This document shows positions 25,700 through 34,506 of a stretch of DNA of 54,543 bases, piece by piece (the stretch's first letter is position 1; the number at the start of each line of letters is the position of its first letter). The stretch is from Acidobacteriaceae bacterium (GTDB lineage: Bacteria > Acidobacteriota > Terriglobia > Terriglobales > Acidobacteriaceae). Position numbers and translations under genes: made by a program. The notes beneath the pieces were generated by a model. It was not told where the DNA came from, ran no database searches, and saw nothing but the letters and a program-made list of their open reading frames with translations. The DNA lies in assembly GCA_003152695.1 (NCBI GenBank), contig PMAT01000035.1:1-54543 (forward strand). Reading direction: 5' to 3'.

Positions 25700-26077
25700 A
25701 TGTACACCCGGAAAAGAATGTTCGTCGTCCTAATCGGACTGGTCTTAGTGCTGCTGGGCAGCATGGCGGCAAAAGACAATCCCATGGGCATCGCTACAAA
25801 ACAAACTCTTAACTTTACCCAGCCGACCGTGGTTGCCGGAACCTTGCTGCCGGCGGGCGACTACAACGTCACCCATGAAATGCAGGGCCAGACCCACATC
25901 ATGATCTTCAAGCAGAAAGGCGGGACCGCCCAGGCCAAAGCCAAGTGCACGCTGATGCCGCTCGCTTCCAAAGCCATGGTGTCAGAGCAGCGTTTTACTG
26001 AGAACGCGCAGAACCAACGGGTGCTGGTGCAAATGACATTCTACGGTGATAAAGCAATCCACGTGCTCGAACCGTAG
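25700..26077 (+). CDS. small secreted protein of unknown function
   Basis: The ATG at 25700 has TGGAGG five to nine bases upstream and begins directly with a signal peptide ('MYTRKRMFVVLIGLVLVLLG'). The 125-residue product is all-beta in appearance, with 'TKQTLNFTQPTVVAGTLLPA', 'GDYNVTHEMQGQ' and 'HIMIFKQKGG'. Short proteins of this kind, with a 'G.LLPAG.Y.V' core, occur as multi-copy secreted families in acidobacteria (from memory). I do not recognise a function. A GC hairpin lies downstream. Confidence 0.65.
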   Translation: MYTRKRMFVVLIGLVLVLLGSMAAKDNPMGIATKQTLNFTQPTVVAGTLLPAGDYNVTHEMQGQTHIMIFKQKGGTAQAKAKCTLMPLASKAMVSEQRFTENAQNQRVLVQMTFYGDKAIHVLEP

Positions 26078-26103
26078 CGGTCTGAACTGTCGCGCAAATA
26101 TCA

Positions 26104-26125
26104 ACGGCGGCCAAGGGGCCGCCGT
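26104..26125 (+). terminator. GC-rich hairpin after the small secreted protein gene
   Basis: ACGGCGGCC (26104-26112) and GGCCGCCGT (26117-26125) form a perfect 9-bp stem with an AAGG loop, 27 bases after the stop codon. No U-tract follows, so it may stabilise the mRNA end or act as a weak terminator. Confidence 0.4.
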
Positions 26126-26178
26126 GCGATACCACCCTGCGCTTGCGTTTCAGATACTGGTCCGGATTAACGTAAACT

Positions 26179-27318
26179 ATGAGGCCACAGGCTTGCCCCA
26201 TGAATGGCCGCGACTTGCGGAGGTTCGCCCTTTTCTTAACGGCCGTTGCTTGTCTGCTTTCTGCTCCAACCCTGGCTGCACAGCAAGGGCCGGCGACGCC
26301 TCCACCTGACATTTCGAAGTGGGACTTAATTTGTTTTTGCATCACCTCGGTTAGTACTCCCCATTTTGCAGTTCGTGCCGACGCGAATGGACAGATTCTC
26401 TATTATGCGCAGAGTGGCGCCACCAAATCGCAGCTTGAGCAAGCAATGCGAGCGCCTGTATTAAACAGCCAACTCTATCTGCTGCGAGACTGGCGCCTTC
26501 TCAAGCACGACGGCGATGTCTATACCACGAACATTCCGGTCCTCGGTCCCGACAAAAGTGCTCAGCTACGGGAGGATATGAGGAATCTGGCAAGCGAGAT
26601 CCTGCCTAAAATGCGGCCGCAGGTACGGAAAATTGCCGCTGAGCTTCAGCAGAGAAAACTTTCAGATCATCTCTACTCGGTACTTTTCTCCTATGTTCTT
26701 GATGGGCTGACGTGGGACGAGTTGAAGGCGAGCAAAGCTATTCCGGAGATGCAGATTACCGCCGATCATCCCTTTTGGGACGGAACCTTCTGGGCCCGCT
26801 ATCCAACGCGGGCTGCGGAACCCGGCACCAATTCAACGGGACCTCACGGAATTACGCTGTTGATGACATGGACCGACCCTGTGCTGAAGCAACTCCTCGC
26901 GTTGCAGGATGCGCCTAAACTTACGGCTATGTTGCAGCGAGCTGCCAAGGGGGATTGCCGCGGCCTGTCGGTCGAAGACGCTACGCATAACGAATGGAGC
27001 CTAGGAACCGCCGACGGGTCGTGTCTTTTCCCAGTGATCCATGAGGATACGCACGACCCGATTTATGCGACCGGTGAGCAAATCGCCCAACAGATCGCAA
27101 GAGCCGTGCTCGCAAATGACGTGCAGAAGCTGATTGGAGGCGGAGCAAGCTTGCAACAAGCGCACCTGATCGAAGCTCACGAATTAATGTGGGAAGTGCT
27201 CGACATCATGGTGCGGGAAGGTATGGTGCACGAGCCATCTGTTCTGCGCACCGGTACAGCAACAACAACCGTCCTTTCGCGACTGCTCGTCGTCACTGTA
27301 CAAAAACAAACGGATTAG
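26179..27318 (+). CDS. secreted hypothetical protein with a winged-helix-like segment
   Basis: The frame encodes 379 residues. The ATG at 26200 (eighth codon) is a likely alternative start, since it leads straight into a signal sequence ('RRFALFLTAVACLLSAPTLA'). After this the segment around residues 77-125 ('SQLEQAMRAPVLNSQLYLLR', then 'WRLLKHDGDVYTTNIPVLG') looks like a small winged-helix fold. That would be odd in an exported protein and may be only a structural look-alike. Two more helical regions follow. No enzyme motif is seen and no family is recognised. The gene stands alone and is convergent with the rml operon. Confidence 0.55.
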   Translation: MRPQACPMNGRDLRRFALFLTAVACLLSAPTLAAQQGPATPPPDISKWDLICFCITSVSTPHFAVRADANGQILYYAQSGATKSQLEQAMRAPVLNSQLYLLRDWRLLKHDGDVYTTNIPVLGPDKSAQLREDMRNLASEILPKMRPQVRKIAAELQQRKLSDHLYSVLFSYVLDGLTWDELKASKAIPEMQITADHPFWDGTFWARYPTRAAEPGTNSTGPHGITLLMTWTDPVLKQLLALQDAPKLTAMLQRAAKGDCRGLSVEDATHNEWSLGTADGSCLFPVIHEDTHDPIYATGEQIAQQIARAVLANDVQKLIGGGASLQQAHLIEAHELMWEVLDIMVREGMVHEPSVLRTGTATTTVLSRLLVVTVQKQTD

Positions 27319-27354
27319 ACGTGGAGCTGCCCGACTGGCAAACCTGGCCTTAGG

Positions 27355-28374
27355 CTAGGGCGCGAAGGTCCTCTCCCGCTGCACGTAATGTTTCTGGAAG
27401 TAGTCGCGGTACTGGCCGGTACGCAGGTCATCGAGCCAGGGCATATTTTCGCGATACCACGCGATGGTCCGCTCCAATCCCTGATCGAAACCAATTTCGG
27501 GCCGCCAGCCCAGCTCTCGTTCCAGCTTTTCACAGTTGATGGCGTAGCGCAGGTCGTGTCCCTTACGATCGCTCACGAACTGAATGAGCGATTCGGAGCG
27601 GCCCAGGGTGGCGAGAATCAGCTTGGCCACCTCGAGGTTGCGCTTCTCACATCGTCCACCGATGTTGTAAACCTGGCCTTCGCGCCCGCGCTGCAACACG
27701 GCGTCCAGGGCGGTGCAGTGATCGCTGACATGGATCCAGTCACGCACGTTGCTGCCTTTGCCATACACCGGCAGCGGTTCGCCCGCCATCGCCTGCGCGA
27801 TCATCAGCGGGATGAACTTCTCGGGAAACTGATACGGCCCATAGTTATTGGAGCAGCGCGTCACCACCGCGGCAAACTTGTGGGTGCGCACATAGGCCAG
27901 CACTAGCAGATCGGAAGCCGCTTTGGTGGCCGCGTACGGGCTGTTGGGCTGCAGCGGAGATTCTTCCGTGAACTCGCCTTCCTCGCCGAGGCTGCCATAC
28001 ACTTCGTCGGTGCTGACATGCAAGAAGCGCGGCACCCCTGCTTCGCGGCAGGCCTGGATGAGGTTGTGCGTGCCATCTACATTGGTGCGGACGAAGGCCG
28101 CCGCGTCCTCAATGCTGCGGTCCACGTGGCTCTCGGCAGCAAAGTGAATGACGGCGTCGCATCCCCGAAGGGCATCCAGCACCGCGGGATCGCAGATGTC
28201 GAGCTGCACAAACTCGCACCTGCCCTGTTGCAGAGCCGGTTCCAGGTTCTTCAAGTTGCCAGCATAGGTCAGCTTGTCGAGGACCACCAGCTTCCATTGC
28301 GGATGCGTGGCCAGCGTGTGATGGACGAAGTTGGAGCCAATGAATCCGGCACCGCCTGTGACCAGCAGCTTCAT
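27355..28374 (-). CDS. rmlB: dTDP-glucose 4,6-dehydratase
   Basis: The start ATG overlaps the rmlA stop in ATGA (28371-28374). The 340-residue extended SDR enzyme has 'GGAGFIGSN' (7-15) and the dehydratase signature 'STDEVYG' with T122, D123 and E124. The catalytic pair Y147/K151 is in 'YAATK'. It converts dTDP-glucose to dTDP-4-keto-6-deoxyglucose. It is the last gene in the rmlCDAB order. All key residues and the usual length are present. Confidence 0.96.
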   Translation of the reverse strand: MKLLVTGGAGFIGSNFVHHTLATHPQWKLVVLDKLTYAGNLKNLEPALQQGRCEFVQLDICDPAVLDALRGCDAVIHFAAESHVDRSIEDAAAFVRTNVDGTHNLIQACREAGVPRFLHVSTDEVYGSLGEEGEFTEESPLQPNSPYAATKAASDLLVLAYVRTHKFAAVVTRCSNNYGPYQFPEKFIPLMIAQAMAGEPLPVYGKGSNVRDWIHVSDHCTALDAVLQRGREGQVYNIGGRCEKRNLEVAKLILATLGRSESLIQFVSDRKGHDLRYAINCEKLERELGWRPEIGFDQGLERTIAWYRENMPWLDDLRTGQYRDYFQKHYVQRERTFAP

Positions 28375-29126
28375 AGGCTGCGCACCGCCGCCGGCTCTTC
28401 CGCGTTGCGCAGCACCTTGTCGCGCACCATGTTGCTGGCGTGCCACAGCGATTCGAAGGTGCCGGCGTCGGTCCACCAGCCTTCCAGGAGCGTGTGGTGC
28501 AGCGAGCCATCCGCAATGTAGCTGTTGTTGATGTCGGTGATTTCATACTCGCCGCGGCCCGACGGCTTTAGCGTGCGTATGCGGTCGAAGACGGTCCCGT
28601 CGTAGAAATAGATGCCGACGACGGCATACGACGAGAGCGGCTTCTTGGGCTTCTCCTCAATGCGAACGACGCGCCCTTGGTCAAAGACGGGCACGCCGAA
28701 GCGCTCGGGATCTGTCACTTCTTTCAGCATCACCATGGCGCCCTTTTCGAGCCGGTCGAAGGACGTGGCCGCCTCGCGAATGTCGCCTTCAATGATGTTG
28801 TCGCCCAAAACCACGCAGATTTTGTCGCCCTTGGCCCAGGGCTCGGCCAGGCGCAGCGCATCGGCGATTCCAGCTTCTCCCTCCTGATAGGCAAAGCTGA
28901 GTTGCTGCAGACCGAATTCCTTACCGTTCTGTAGCAGGCGGAGAAAATCGCCGGCGTTCTGCCCGCCGGTCACGATCAAAATGTCGCGAATGCCTGCGTC
29001 CACCAGCGTCTGCAAGGGATAGAAGATCATCGGTTTGTCATACACGGGCAGCAGGTGCTTGTTGGTGACGCGGGTCAGCGGATACAGGCGCGTACCGATG
29101 CCTCCCGCCAGGACTATTCCCTTCAT
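28371..29126 (-). CDS. rmlA: glucose-1-phosphate thymidylyltransferase, short form
   Basis: The start is the ATG at 29126 with GGAGAT upstream. The 251-residue nucleotidyltransferase has 'GGIGTRLYPLT' (8-18) and 'NKHLLPVYDKPMI', then 'VVLGDNIIEGD'. 'VVRIEEKPKKP' and 'EYEITDINN' follow. It makes dTDP-glucose from glucose 1-phosphate and dTTP. It is about 40 residues shorter than the usual ~290-residue RmlA, lacking the C-terminal helices that form the allosteric dTDP-rhamnose site in long forms. That suggests weaker or different feedback control. The gap to rmlD is 139 bases, the largest in the cluster. Confidence 0.92.
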   Translation of the reverse strand: MKGIVLAGGIGTRLYPLTRVTNKHLLPVYDKPMIFYPLQTLVDAGIRDILIVTGGQNAGDFLRLLQNGKEFGLQQLSFAYQEGEAGIADALRLAEPWAKGDKICVVLGDNIIEGDIREAATSFDRLEKGAMVMLKEVTDPERFGVPVFDQGRVVRIEEKPKKPLSSYAVVGIYFYDGTVFDRIRTLKPSGRGEYEITDINNSYIADGSLHHTLLEGWWTDAGTFESLWHASNMVRDKVLRNAEEPAAVRSL

Positions 29127-29265
29127 CAGATCTCCATTCTTGTGCCGTGAACAGTGGGGGTTCGCGCAACGGGGTTCGCCGGTCTTCCTCTGCCAAACCC
29201 TGCGGAAGCGCGCGCTGCCGAAGCGCGAGAAGATGAACTGTTCAGCAACCGAATAATCACGATTA

Positions 29266-30198
29266 TCAGCGAATCGCGTCCTGCATGGCAAGCCGTAGCT
29301 GGCTCCGCCAATCCGGCAGCGTAACCCCAAAGGTGGCCTGCACCTTGGCGTTGGAGAGCACAGAATTTCGCGGCCGGCGCGCCGCCGCCTGAAATTGCTC
29401 GCTGGTGATGGGGACAACCCGCTTGGCCTTCAACGGCCCGCCAAATTCACCGGTGTCGGCCGGCCAATCGAGGAGCGCGTCGTAATCCTCAAGGATGGCC
29501 CGCGCAAATCCCACCCATGAGGTCTGCTGCGCCGCCGTGAGATGGAAAAGCCCGCTCGGCCAAGCGCCGGTTTCGCTGTTGCGCTCCAGGGACCTGGCCA
29601 GAATGATGGCGGTTGCCTCGGCGATTGTCCGGGCCCAGGTGGGCGCGCCGTACTGGTCGCCCACCATGCGCAGCTCGTCCTTCTCGCGGGCCAGACGCAA
29701 AACCGTGCGCAGAAAATTCTTGCCGCGGGTGTCGTACACCCAGGTGATCCGCAGGATGATGTAAGGGCATCCAGCGGCGACGATCAACCGCTCGCCTTCC
29801 AGTTTGGTCCGGCCATAGACATTGATCGGCCCGGTCGCATCGTTCTCTTCGTAGGCCTGGGCCGTCGGCTTGTTGCCGTCGAAAACATAATCGGTGGAGT
29901 AGTGAATGAGCAGACAGGCGTTGCGCGCCAACTCCTCGGCCATGCGCGCGGGGGCCAGGGCGTTGATGGTCCGCGCCAGTTCTGGCTCGCTTTCGGCCTT
30001 GTCCACCGCGGTGTAGGCGGCAGCGTTTACCAGCACATCAGGCTCGAACTCGCGCACCGCTCGCGTCACGGCGTCAAGATCGGACAGGTCTAGTTGATCG
30101 CGGGTGAGGGCTGTCACGTTGCCGAGCGGCGCCAGAGTGCGCTGCAAATGCCAGCCTATCTGGCCGGTCGCGCCGGTGATGAGCACTCGCAAACTCAT
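29266..30198 (-). CDS. rmlD: dTDP-4-dehydrorhamnose reductase
   Basis: The start at 30198 overlaps the rmlC stop by ATGA. The 311-residue NAD(P)H-dependent reductase has 'TGATGQIGWHL' at the N-terminus, 'NAAAYTAVDKAE' (58-69), T102 in 'YSTDYVFDG' and the catalytic Y128/K132 in 'YGRTKLEGE'. It performs the last step to dTDP-L-rhamnose. Residues and length agree with the family. Confidence 0.95.
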   Translation of the reverse strand: MSLRVLITGATGQIGWHLQRTLAPLGNVTALTRDQLDLSDLDAVTRAVREFEPDVLVNAAAYTAVDKAESEPELARTINALAPARMAEELARNACLLIHYSTDYVFDGNKPTAQAYEENDATGPINVYGRTKLEGERLIVAAGCPYIILRITWVYDTRGKNFLRTVLRLAREKDELRMVGDQYGAPTWARTIAEATAIILARSLERNSETGAWPSGLFHLTAAQQTSWVGFARAILEDYDALLDWPADTGEFGGPLKAKRVVPITSEQFQAAARRPRNSVLSNAKVQATFGVTLPDWRSQLRLAMQDAIR

Positions 30199-30773
30199 GG
30201 CTGGAAGCGCGGCAACTGGTCGCGCGCAATCTGTGAAAGCGGAAGGTAACGGCTGTCCTTCTCCGACAGGAGGGGCGAAGGCGTTTGCCAATCGATGCCG
30301 ATTTGCGGATCGTTCCACAGCACGCCCCGGTCGTCGCCGGCATCGTAGTAGTCGCCACATTTGTAGAGGAAGTCGGCGGTCTCGGACTGCACCACAAAGC
30401 CGTGCGCGAATCCCTTCGGAATATAGAGCTGCAAATGGTTTTCTGCGGAGAGCAACACGCTGACCCATTGGCCAAAGTGCGGCGACCCGAGGCGAACATC
30501 CACCGCGATGTCGAGCACCTCGCCCTGCACCACGCGACAAAGCTTGGCCTGCGGATTCCGCAGCTGGTAGTGCAACCCGCGCAGCACTCCCCGCGACGAA
30601 TGCGAATGGTTGTCTTGCACGAACTGGTCATGGATGCCGGCACCCGCCAGCACCTTCTGGCGATAGGTTTCCATGAAGAAGCCGCGCGCGTCCTGGTGGA
30701 CTCGCGGTTTCACCACCACCACGCCGGGCAGCCGGGTTTCGATGATTTCCAAGTTCTCTCCAGGCGCGGCCAC
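30195..30773 (-). CDS. rmlC: dTDP-4-dehydrorhamnose 3,5-epimerase
   Basis: The 192-residue cupin epimerase carries 'DARGFFMETY', 'QDNHSHSSRGVLRGLHYQ' with catalytic H68, and 'YIPKGFAHGFVV'. It epimerises the 4-keto sugar at C3 and C5. It is the first gene of the minus-strand rmlCDAB operon, with promoter elements presumably inside the short gap to the divergent GT2 gene. Confidence 0.95.
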   Translation of the reverse strand: MAAPGENLEIIETRLPGVVVVKPRVHQDARGFFMETYRQKVLAGAGIHDQFVQDNHSHSSRGVLRGLHYQLRNPQAKLCRVVQGEVLDIAVDVRLGSPHFGQWVSVLLSAENHLQLYIPKGFAHGFVVQSETADFLYKCGDYYDAGDDRGVLWNDPQIGIDWQTPSPLLSEKDSRYLPLSQIARDQLPRFQP

Positions 30774-30840
30774 CGCGTGAGACGTGCGCGCCCCTTCGAA
30801 GAATAGACGAAGCGACGATTATAATGCGTGCTTCCTCCCT

Positions 30841-31752
30841 ATGTTGCGCTGCTCCGCCATCATCGTGACCTACAACTCCGGCGATAGTATCTGGGCCTGC
30901 CTGGAGGCTCTGGTGAATCAGGACTGCGAGATCGTAATCGTGGACAATGCTTCGCGCGACGAGACCGTGCCGCGGGTGGAAGAATTTGTCGCCTGGCATC
31001 CGGTGCATCTGGCGGCAAATCCGGAAAATCTCGGCTTTGCCGCAGCCGTGAACCATGGAGCTCGCGAGAGCGCCGGAGATGTTCTGCTGATCCTCAATCC
31101 CGACGCCATCGCCGAGCCCGGGGCCGTCAAAGCGCTGCTGCAGTGCCTGGAAACGACCGGCGCAGTCGCAGTTGGGGGCGCCCTGCTGGAGAACGACGGA
31201 CAACCGGCGCGCGGCTTCGCCTTTCGACGGCTGCCCACTCTCATCAGCTTGCTCTATGAGGCGATGCTGGTGAACCGGCTTTGGCCGGGCAATCCGGTGA
31301 ATCGACGTTATCGCTGCCTCGACGCCGACTATTCACAGCAACAGGAGGTCGAGCAGCCGGCGGGAGCGTGCCTCGCCATCACACGCGCGGCATGGGAGTC
31401 GGCTGGCGGTTTCGACGAGCAGTTCTTTCCCGTGTGGTTCGAGGATGTCGATCTCTGTCAGCGGCTGCTGGAACACGGCGGGAAGATCGTGTATTGCCCG
31501 GCAGCGCGTTTCCGCCATAGCGGCGGGCACAGCGTGGGCCAGTTGCCGTTCCGTGATCAGCAATTGTTCTGGTACGGAAATATGCTGCGCTACGCGCGCA
31601 AACATTTTTCCGGTGCGCAGGTAGCAACGTTGCGCGCGGGGATCGTTGCGGGAATGTTGTTGCGTTCGCTGGCTGCCTTGTTCGGCGCTCGCCAAGCTCC
31701 CTTCGGCGAAACCTTATCGGCATACTGGGCGGTGATACGCAGCGCGTTTTAG
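30841..31752 (+). CDS. GT2-family glycosyltransferase (rhamnosyltransferase-like)
   Basis: The 304-residue GT-A enzyme starts at its first strand ('LRCSAIIVTYNSGDSIW'). It has 'VDNASRDETV', 'NLGFAAAVNHG', a 'LNPDA' metal-binding region and 'FEDVDLCQRL' near the catalytic base. A hydrophobic C-terminal segment may lie against the membrane. This subgroup includes rhamnosyltransferases of the WbbL type. Its position divergent from rmlCDAB supports, but does not prove, dTDP-rhamnose as donor. A GTG at 30784 is an alternative start, but it adds residues without family match. Confidence 0.85.
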   Translation: MLRCSAIIVTYNSGDSIWACLEALVNQDCEIVIVDNASRDETVPRVEEFVAWHPVHLAANPENLGFAAAVNHGARESAGDVLLILNPDAIAEPGAVKALLQCLETTGAVAVGGALLENDGQPARGFAFRRLPTLISLLYEAMLVNRLWPGNPVNRRYRCLDADYSQQQEVEQPAGACLAITRAAWESAGGFDEQFFPVWFEDVDLCQRLLEHGGKIVYCPAARFRHSGGHSVGQLPFRDQQLFWYGNMLRYARKHFSGAQVATLRAGIVAGMLLRSLAALFGARQAPFGETLSAYWAVIRSAF

Positions 31753-31829
31753 CCGGGCAGTTGTTCCGCTGCAATGTTCGCCATGGTTTATGCTCCTTGT
31801 TGCGGGCGAATCTCCGCAATGGGTGAGTT

Positions 31830-32378
31830 ATGGAAAGGCACTCCGTGAAGTCCTCAGTAAGATTCTGCTTCGATGTGGCTGTGCTGGCGACATTCGCTGC
31901 ACTGTTCGTGACTGCCGGTTACGCCGCCGCGAATGGGTGGACTGGCCCTGGTGCGGCGCCGACCCCGCAAATGCAGGCCCAGTCTGCATCTGAATTAGCG
32001 CCGGGCAGCGCCCAACTGATCAATCCCGAGGACCTGGTCAAAATTCTGCAATCGCCCAAAGGCGAAAAGCCGCTGGTCCTCAACGTTGGCCCTCATCTTC
32101 TGTACATGCAGGCGCACATTCCCGGCTCTGAGTACATCGGGGCCGGTTCGGATTCGCAGGGCATCGAATCTTTGCGCAGGCGGGTAAAACCACTGCCCCG
32201 CAAAACGTTCATTGTTCTCTATTGCGGGTGTTGCCCCTGGAGCCATTGTCCCAACGTGCAGCCGGCCTACAACGAGTTGCACAAAGCGGGCTTCACCAAT
32301 GTGAAGGTCCTCTATATTGCCGACAACTTCGGCACCGACTGGGTGTACAAGGGCTACCCCACCATCAAAGGCCAATAG
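31830..32378 (+). CDS. secreted rhodanese-like protein with a CxCCPWSHC loop
   Basis: The 182-residue protein has an N-terminal signal/anchor (about 10-33) and a rhodanese-like domain at about 60-182 ('INPEDLVKIL', 'VLNVGPHLLYMQAHIPGSEY'). The active-site loop is unusual: C132-G-C134-C135-P-W-S-H-C140, i.e. four cysteines instead of the single rhodanese cysteine. This suggests metal binding or disulfide/persulfide chemistry in the periplasm. The TlpA-like thiol-redox protein follows 3 bases later, which supports a shared thiol function. Confidence 0.75.
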   Translation: MERHSVKSSVRFCFDVAVLATFAALFVTAGYAAANGWTGPGAAPTPQMQAQSASELAPGSAQLINPEDLVKILQSPKGEKPLVLNVGPHLLYMQAHIPGSEYIGAGSDSQGIESLRRRVKPLPRKTFIVLYCGCCPWSHCPNVQPAYNELHKAGFTNVKVLYIADNFGTDWVYKGYPTIKGQ

Positions 32379-32381
32379 TCA

Positions 32382-32909
32382 ATGAGGCGAGCTGTCCTGA
32401 TTGTCGTCGCGATCATACTCGCGGCCGGCATCTACGAAGTGGGCCGGCGGAGTTCCGCACACTCCAAACTCGGCGTCCCGTCAGCCGTGGTTCATTCGGC
32501 CGCGCCCGATTTCTCGCTGCAGGATTTGGATGGGCAGTCGCTGGCGCTTGCAAACTATCGAGGGAAGGTCGTGCTGCTCGACTTCTGGGCGACCTGGTGT
32601 GCGCCCTGCCGAGATGAGATCCCGCACTTTGTGGCGTTGCAAAACGAGTATCGCGAACAGGGCCTGCAAGTGATCGGCATTTCCATGGATGATGGCCCCA
32701 AGCCGGTGCGCGAGTTCTACCAGCAATTCAAGATGAATTATCCCGTCGCGTTGGGAACTGAAAAGCTGGCGGAAGCCTACGGCGGTGTCCTGGGACTGCC
32801 GGTTACTTTCCTGATCGGCCGCGATGGCCAGGTTGCGGCCAAGTATGTCGGCGAGGTGCAGATGCCCGTCCTGGAACAGGAGATCAAGTCTCTGCTTCAG
32901 GCGAAGTGA
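32382..32909 (+). CDS. TlpA/ResA-like membrane-anchored thioredoxin
   Basis: The 175-residue protein has an N-terminal anchor (about 4-18) and a thioredoxin fold with the active site 'WATWCAPCRDEIPHF' (C73, C76) and a cis-Pro loop 'LGLPVTFLIG'. Such proteins keep cysteines of apocytochrome c, or other exported proteins, reduced. It follows the rhodanese-like gene with a 3-base gap. Given the many c-type haems encoded later in the window, a role in cytochrome maturation is possible, though the genes are 10-20 kb apart. Confidence 0.88.
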   Translation: MRRAVLIVVAIILAAGIYEVGRRSSAHSKLGVPSAVVHSAAPDFSLQDLDGQSLALANYRGKVVLLDFWATWCAPCRDEIPHFVALQNEYREQGLQVIGISMDDGPKPVREFYQQFKMNYPVALGTEKLAEAYGGVLGLPVTFLIGRDGQVAAKYVGEVQMPVLEQEIKSLLQAK

Positions 32910-32942
32910 GGACCGTGCGGGTGCGCTTCGCGCGCGACTATT

Positions 32943-34472
32943 TCAGCGAGCGTCGGGATACGGCGTGAACTCCACGACCCAGATCTCGTCGAACCTTCCT
33001 AATACACGATAGGTGTGCGTGCTTTGCGAGTCATAAGCAATGAGATCAAGGATTCGCAAAGACGGCCAGGGCACCAGCACCAGGAAACGAGTGTGCTCCT
33101 GGGCCGCCTTCAGCAGGAATTGTTTGGCTTGGCGCTCAGCTTCCGCATTCAAGGTACGCGGAAGTGGAACCACGGGCGCGCTCACGTTGTAGTAGCTCAA
33201 GGGCGAATACAACACGCTCTCACTGGCGACCGCTGGCATGGGCTGAAAGTCGGCTTCCACCAAAGGGCTGCACATCAGCAGAGGCGCGTGGTCTGCGGCC
33301 GCGTTGGCATCGGCAAAGGCAAGCGCTTCCTTCCACGACTCTTCGTGCCTGCGTGAAAGTGGCGAGGAATAGGCCTGCGACACGCACAACGCCACAAAGG
33401 CGAAATAGAAAAAAGCGCGAAGAGCGCGCGAATCGATAAGGCTGCACAGCCCTCCCCAGCACAAGGCAATGCCGGGCACCGCTACCAGCAGATAGCGTGG
33501 GATAAAAACATGCACCGAGGTGCTTACGCTGATCGCATACAGACACAAAGTGGGGACCAGCGCCAGGCTAACGCACAGCAGAAGCTTGTCTAACCTCTCG
33601 CGCCCGGGAGGGACCAACCGGCGTGCCACCACCGCGAGGAGGAGGACGCCAGCCAATATCAACAACTGCCCGGTTCCAGGATTCAGCACCTGAAAGAATG
33701 ATGTCCATTGCGGCGCCGGGGCGAAGGAGTGCGTAGTCCGCGTCTGGTAAATGTACTGGAGCCGCGGCAAGACCGGAAGCAGGACGATGGCAAAGCAGCC
33801 GAGCGCGACACCGATTTGTCGCAGATCGGCCCGCAGCGAAGAACGCCGAGTCAACAGGTAATAAACTGCCAGCGCTGCCAGAATGCTGGCGAACAAATAG
33901 TGGAAGTAGAAGATTCCCGCGGCCGCGATGCCAAACAGCGCAGCGTACAGCGTCCGATTGGTTTTCATCCAGCGCAGGAATAGGAAAATCGTAAGGTTGG
34001 TCACCAGTAGCGCGAACGGATAAGGACGCACGTCGATGGCGGCAAAGGCGATTCCTCTGGGCAGGATGAACACCATGGTCGCGATGAGCGACACATCCCA
34101 GTCGAACAGCTCCCTGGCGCACCGGTAAAACACATACACAGCGGCGAGCATCGCCAGGATGGAAGGAATCCTGAGGACGAGCTCGCTGCTGCCGAACAAT
34201 GTCTTGGTAAGCCACAGAATGTAGGCGTAAGCAGCGAACGAATTGCCCTGTACGGAGCGCACCCAAATCTGCTTGAAGCCACCGGCGATCTGCCAGTAGG
34301 AAAGAGTTTCATCCGTCCACAATGGCGCGCGTACCGCCAGAAACCAAACGGAAAGGCAAACTAACAGAGCCACGCCATAGGCCGCGGCGAGCCAAGTCTC
34401 GTATTTCGGGCGTGACGTGGCGTCCACTTCGGAACTTGCTGCTACTGCCATTTCGAGGGTCGCGCTTGTCAT
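32943..34472 (-). CDS. polytopic membrane glycosyltransferase, GT39/PMT_2-like
   Basis: The 509-residue protein has around ten hydrophobic segments. An acidic motif follows the first ('APLWTDETLSYWQI'), where GT-C enzymes using polyprenyl-phosphate sugars have their catalytic D/E. 'AAIDVRPYPFALL' fits the next conserved loop. Such enzymes add sugars to lipids or proteins on the periplasmic face. It is convergent with the TlpA-like gene. Sugar and acceptor are unknown. Confidence 0.75.
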   Translation of the reverse strand: MTSATLEMAVAASSEVDATSRPKYETWLAAAYGVALLVCLSVWFLAVRAPLWTDETLSYWQIAGGFKQIWVRSVQGNSFAAYAYILWLTKTLFGSSELVLRIPSILAMLAAVYVFYRCARELFDWDVSLIATMVFILPRGIAFAAIDVRPYPFALLVTNLTIFLFLRWMKTNRTLYAALFGIAAAGIFYFHYLFASILAALAVYYLLTRRSSLRADLRQIGVALGCFAIVLLPVLPRLQYIYQTRTTHSFAPAPQWTSFFQVLNPGTGQLLILAGVLLLAVVARRLVPPGRERLDKLLLCVSLALVPTLCLYAISVSTSVHVFIPRYLLVAVPGIALCWGGLCSLIDSRALRAFFYFAFVALCVSQAYSSPLSRRHEESWKEALAFADANAAADHAPLLMCSPLVEADFQPMPAVASESVLYSPLSYYNVSAPVVPLPRTLNAEAERQAKQFLLKAAQEHTRFLVLVPWPSLRILDLIAYDSQSTHTYRVLGRFDEIWVVEFTPYPDAR

Positions 34473-34506
34473 GGCCTACCTGCCCAAAAAATGAACCTCG
34501 GGCCCG

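Noticed and set aside
26104-26125. Strong intrinsic terminator
   Set aside because: The stem is perfect but no U-tract follows, so it is listed only as a low-confidence hairpin.
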